DNA of 64,000 nucleotides from Caulobacterales bacterium (GTDB lineage Bacteria > Pseudomonadota > Alphaproteobacteria > Caulobacterales > Aquidulcibacteraceae), in contig JAFLCU010000003.1 in NCBI GenBank assembly GCA_017303355.1, positions 1-64,000 on the forward strand. Direction: 5' to 3'. How positions within the stretch are numbered: the stretch's first letter is position 1; the number at the start of each line of letters is the position of its first letter. A program made the position numbers and the translations under genes. Shown one piece after another: positions 61,422 through 64,000 of this stretch. A model generated the notes under the pieces. That model searched no databases, had not been told where the DNA came from, and was given only the letters and a program-made list of their open reading frames with translations.

Positions 61422-62682
61422 AACGGGAGGGCGCTGGACGCGCCGCGCGGCGATGATCGGCGGCGGCGTGGTTCTCGCCGGCGGCGCGGCCGTGCTGGCC
61501 TCACGCAAACCGGACCGCGGCGGCGCGCATAGCGATTATTTTTTGGCGCTGTCGACCGCGCTGCGTCAGGCGGGCGTCGCGCATCCGGTGCTGGTCGTCG
61601 ATCAGGCGCGGCTCGACCAGAATATCGCCGCCGCGCGCGACGCGCTGCGTCCATCCGGACTGCCGCTGCGCGTCGTGGTCAAGTCGCTCCCCGCCGCGAA
61701 CCTGATCGATCACGTCGCCAGCGGCATGACGACCAACCGGTTCATGGTGTTCAATGGCGCGATGCTTGAAACGATGGCTGCGCGGCGGGATGGGGATTTA
61801 TTGCTCGGCAAGCCGCTGCCCGCGCTACAATTCGCCGAAATTCTGGACAAGATCGGCGCCGAGACGGCAAGCCGCGTCCAATGGCTGATCGATACGCCCG
61901 CGCGCCTGCGCCAATATGCCGAGATCGCCGCGACGCGAAATGCCACCGTGCGCGCGAACATGGAGATCGACGTCGGCTTGCATCGCGGCGGCTTCGCCGA
62001 TAGCGCGGCGCTGGCCAGCGCGATCGACCTTGCACAGAGCTTGGCGAACGTCTCGGTCAGCGGCCTAATGGGCTATGATCCCCACGTGCCGAAGATGAGC
62101 GATCCCGATCAGGCCTACGCCGCGTCGCAAGCGCTCTATCGCGCCGCGATCGACGTGATCGGCGCAAAGCTTGGCGTCGAGGGCATGACGTTCAACGGCG
62201 CCGGAAGCCCGACATACACGCGCCACGCGCAAGGCACGGTCGCCAATGAAGTGTCCGTCGGCTCGGCGTTCGTCAAACCGGTTGATTTCGACACGCCGGC
62301 GCTCGCCCGCCACACGCCGGCGTCATTCATCGCAACGCCTGTGATCAAGGCGACGAGCCGCATGGCGCTGCCAGGCAACGAGTGGCTGACCGGGTCGCTG
62401 AGCTTCATGGACCCTAATGCGGCGCGCGCCTTCTTCATTTACGGCGGCCATTGGCTGGCTACGCCGGAATCGCCGCCCGGGCTACAATTCAGCGATCTCT
62501 ACGGCCGTTCGAGCAACCAGGAAATGCTGACAGGCTCCGCGCGCGTGGCGCTGACGCCCGACGATTACGTGTTCTTTCGTCCCAACCAAAGCGAAGCGGT
62601 GTTCCTTCAGTTCGGCGACATCGCGCTGTTCGACGGAGAAAAAATCACCGGCTATTGGCCGACTTTTCCGGTGTCGGCCTGA
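61414..62682 (+). CDS. Tat-exported PLP protein of the D-threonine aldolase/alanine racemase fold, altered metal site
   Basis: 422 aa from the ATG at 61414, overlapping the oxidase gene by 8 nt. Tat motif WTRRAAMIGGG at 8-18. Barrel domain with predicted PLP lysine K90 (VVVKSLPAANL), NMEIDVGLHRGG and phosphate-binding NGAGSPTY. In the family's metal motif PxHxD/C the sequence here is PNQSE: Gln392 replaces His and Glu394 replaces Asp/Cys. It may not use the usual metal, or has changed reaction. The cytosolic homologue at 26318 keeps H345/D347. Most D-threonine aldolases are cytosolic, so export is unusual. Confidence 0.85.
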   Translation: MTETGGRWTRRAAMIGGGVVLAGGAAVLASRKPDRGGAHSDYFLALSTALRQAGVAHPVLVVDQARLDQNIAAARDALRPSGLPLRVVVKSLPAANLIDHVASGMTTNRFMVFNGAMLETMAARRDGDLLLGKPLPALQFAEILDKIGAETASRVQWLIDTPARLRQYAEIAATRNATVRANMEIDVGLHRGGFADSAALASAIDLAQSLANVSVSGLMGYDPHVPKMSDPDQAYAASQALYRAAIDVIGAKLGVEGMTFNGAGSPTYTRHAQGTVANEVSVGSAFVKPVDFDTPALARHTPASFIATPVIKATSRMALPGNEWLTGSLSFMDPNAARAFFIYGGHWLATPESPPGLQFSDLYGRSSNQEMLTGSARVALTPDDYVFFRPNQSEAVFLQFGDIALFDGEKITGYWPTFPVSA

Positions 62683-63062
62683 TGGCCATGAATAGGCGCC
62701 CGTGCGCAATGATGCACGCGCGGCCGAAGAGTTAACTAGTTTCAAACGGCTGAGGGCCGCAACCTCCGCTCCAGCAAGCACGTACGCGCGCTACTGACTC
62801 CGAGCGACGTAAGCGTCGCTTTTGCGCCCCACGACATCAACAAGATCGCCAATAGCCACGTGCGGCGGAGAGGCCTAGGAACATGGACTTGGGCGTTTCG
62901 CGGCCGCCCGCAAATAACCAACCCAAGCTCGCGCACGCGTCGAACGATCGTTGGCGGCTCGGCTGCTTAGCCGCGAACGCCGACGCTTCGTTGGCGCAAG
63001 GAAACGCCGCCTCCTCGCTCGACACCACAATCCGTATTCGCAGAACGGAATGGCAGAGCCCG
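62683..63062. other. Intergenic region, no gene recognised
   Basis: 380 bases between the PLP enzyme gene and the saccharopine-dehydrogenase-like gene on the other strand. Apart from the hairpin at 62803 nothing convincing is seen. Short frames on both strands lack ribosome sites, normal amino-acid composition and recognisable motifs. Confidence 0.5.
62803..62824 (+). terminator. Terminator-like hairpin after the TonB operon
   Basis: AGCGACG (62803-62809), loop TAAG, CGTCGCT (62814-62820) then TTTG. A perfect 7-bp stem with a short T run, 121 bp after the last gene of the receptor operon. Confidence 0.55.
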
Positions 63063-64000
63063 TTACGCCGCAGACTTCGACGTGTGTCGCATGGGCGCCG
63101 GCTGCTGCAACCCACAATCCGACAACACGTTCAGCAGCTGCCGCGCGCCGAACACCTGTGCCGGAGACACGAAGCCTTTCTGCCGCACGTCGCCGGAAAG
63201 CAGTTGCCGCGCCCCTTCCGTGATGAACGCGCCGGTCTGCTCATAGGGCGCCGATCCGTAAAGGACGATCTCGCGCGCGCCAAACGCGCCCCGCGCCCGA
63301 CAGGAAAGCACGCTCCGGTTCACGTCCAGGTCTTCGCGCGGCGGCGTCACCGCGATGGCGCTCGCCCAGGCATTTGTCATCGCTTCGAGTTCCGCCAGAG
63401 ATTTGCCGGGCGCGGCCTCCTGATACTTGCGGGTGCAGTCCAGGATCCAGTCGACCATCGGTCCGGCCTGAAAGGCGACAACGACGCGGCAGTTGCGCAC
63501 GCGCGGATCGCGCTCGTACCAGATCGGCTCGGCGCCACCGCCCCACGGCAATCCGCGCAGCACTTCGTGGATATGAGGCATCGCAATCGACACCGAGGCG
63601 CCGGCCGGCCAAGGCTCAAGCTGCTTGTTCGCCAACCGGTACTGGGTCTTGGTGACCATGCGCAGGAACGAATGCGTCGATGCGATCGTCGGCGCACTGC
63701 CCGGACTGTAAACGACGTCGAGAGAATCGATGCCGCCGTCCTCCAGCGCGAGTTCGCAGGCGAGCTGTCCGGCCGCCCACATGTAGGCGAGCGCCGGACA
63801 GGCGATGCGGTCGACCTTGGCGAACGCCTCGCCGAAGGTGTCGCGCACATCGAGCATCCAGTCGGTCTCGCCGGTGGTGTCGAGATAGTGGCAACGGGCG
63901 TCGAGCGCGGCCTCGATCACCGGGCGGCCGAGCTGCCCGAACGGGCCCGTCACATTGATGACGATCTTCGCACCGCTGAACAGAGCGGCAAGCGATTCAC
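63063..64000 (-). CDS. Saccharopine-dehydrogenase-like oxidoreductase (5' end beyond the window)
   Basis: The frame is open to the right edge (312 codons inside the window) and continues upstream: AKIVINVTGPFGQLGRPVIE precedes DARCHYLDTTGETDWMLD. These are the NAD(P)-binding and Y-x-D-x-TGE motifs of the saccharopine dehydrogenase/trans-acting enoyl reductase family. The N-terminal Rossmann glycine loop is missing because the gene runs off the window. Substrate unknown; related proteins act on lipid or polyketide intermediates. Confidence 0.85.
   Translation of the reverse strand, partial: ESLAALFSGAKIVINVTGPFGQLGRPVIEAALDARCHYLDTTGETDWMLDVRDTFGEAFAKVDRIACPALAYMWAAGQLACELALEDGGIDSLDVVYSPGSAPTIASTHSFLRMVTKTQYRLANKQLEPWPAGASVSIAMPHIHEVLRGLPWGGGAEPIWYERDPRVRNCRVVVAFQAGPMVDWILDCTRKYQEAAPGKSLAELEAMTNAWASAIAVTPPREDLDVNRSVLSCRARGAFGAREIVLYGSAPYEQTGAFITEGARQLLSGDVRQKGFVSPAQVFGARQLLNVLSDCGLQQPAPMRHTSKSAA

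Noticed and set aside
62837..63115. Possible small genes in the gap after the TonB operon
   Set aside because: The frames on either strand have no recognisable motif, no Shine-Dalgarno and odd composition.

Overview
This is about 64 kb of GC-rich chromosome from an alphaproteobacterium. The best guess is a Caulobacterales/Hyphomonadaceae-type organism, inferred from gene content, codon use and promoters of the alphaproteobacterial EcfG stress sigma factor; no rRNA is present to prove it. No prophage, CRISPR array, tRNA or intact insertion sequence was seen.

Layout. (1) 0.5-5.5 kb holds sugar-phosphate genes: transketolase, transaldolase, UDP-glucose pyrophosphorylase and 6-phosphogluconolactonase. 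(2) 6.0-9.8 kb is a catabolic operon with a hydratase of the FAH/MhpD fold and a complete TRAP transporter, followed by an IS30 transposase remnant between palindromic repeats. (3) 10.2-15.0 kb holds a TetR regulator divergent from a two-gene RND efflux system, then two acyl-CoA dehydrogenases. (4) 17.5-26.2 kb is one tightly overlapping operon on the minus strand: a TrpR-like regulator, hisG, hisD, a fused gene joining a degenerate HisC-like domain to HisB, hisH, hisA, hisF, hisIE, hisC and a class I/II aminotransferase. (5) 26.3-31.6 kb holds a D-threonine aldolase-like gene, leuA with a possible leader peptide, and an M28 peptidase. (6) 31.7-32.1 kb holds a guanidinium exporter gene preceded by a guanidine-II (mini-ykkC) riboswitch.

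(7) 32.3-56.5 kb is a stress/low-oxygen accessory region. It contains a glycosyltransferase with a debranching enzyme, stress proteins of the DUF3618, holin-like, hemerythrin and DUF6766 types under two exact EcfG-type promoters, an SDR operon, and an operon combining a P-type ATPase, a beta-CASP RNA-processing enzyme, an AMP-phosphorylase-type enzyme and a PRPP-synthetase-like enzyme. Divergent from that operon is an ABC/HlyD exporter, followed by a second P-type ATPase. Three FNR/FixK-like boxes lie in this region.

(8) 56.6-62.7 kb is a self-contained system: a TetR regulator divergent from a TonB-dependent receptor, a lipoprotein cytochrome c5, a Tat-exported aldonolactone-oxidase-type flavoprotein and a Tat-exported PLP enzyme of the D-threonine aldolase fold whose metal-binding motif is changed. 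Twin 16-bp palindromes lie in the shared promoter. It looks like an uptake and periplasmic oxidation pathway for an unknown substrate. The window ends inside a saccharopine-dehydrogenase-like gene.

The most unusual items are the pseudo-HisC-HisB fusion inside an E. coli-ordered his operon, the TonB/cytochrome/oxidase/PLP operon, and the RNA-to-PRPP salvage-like operon.
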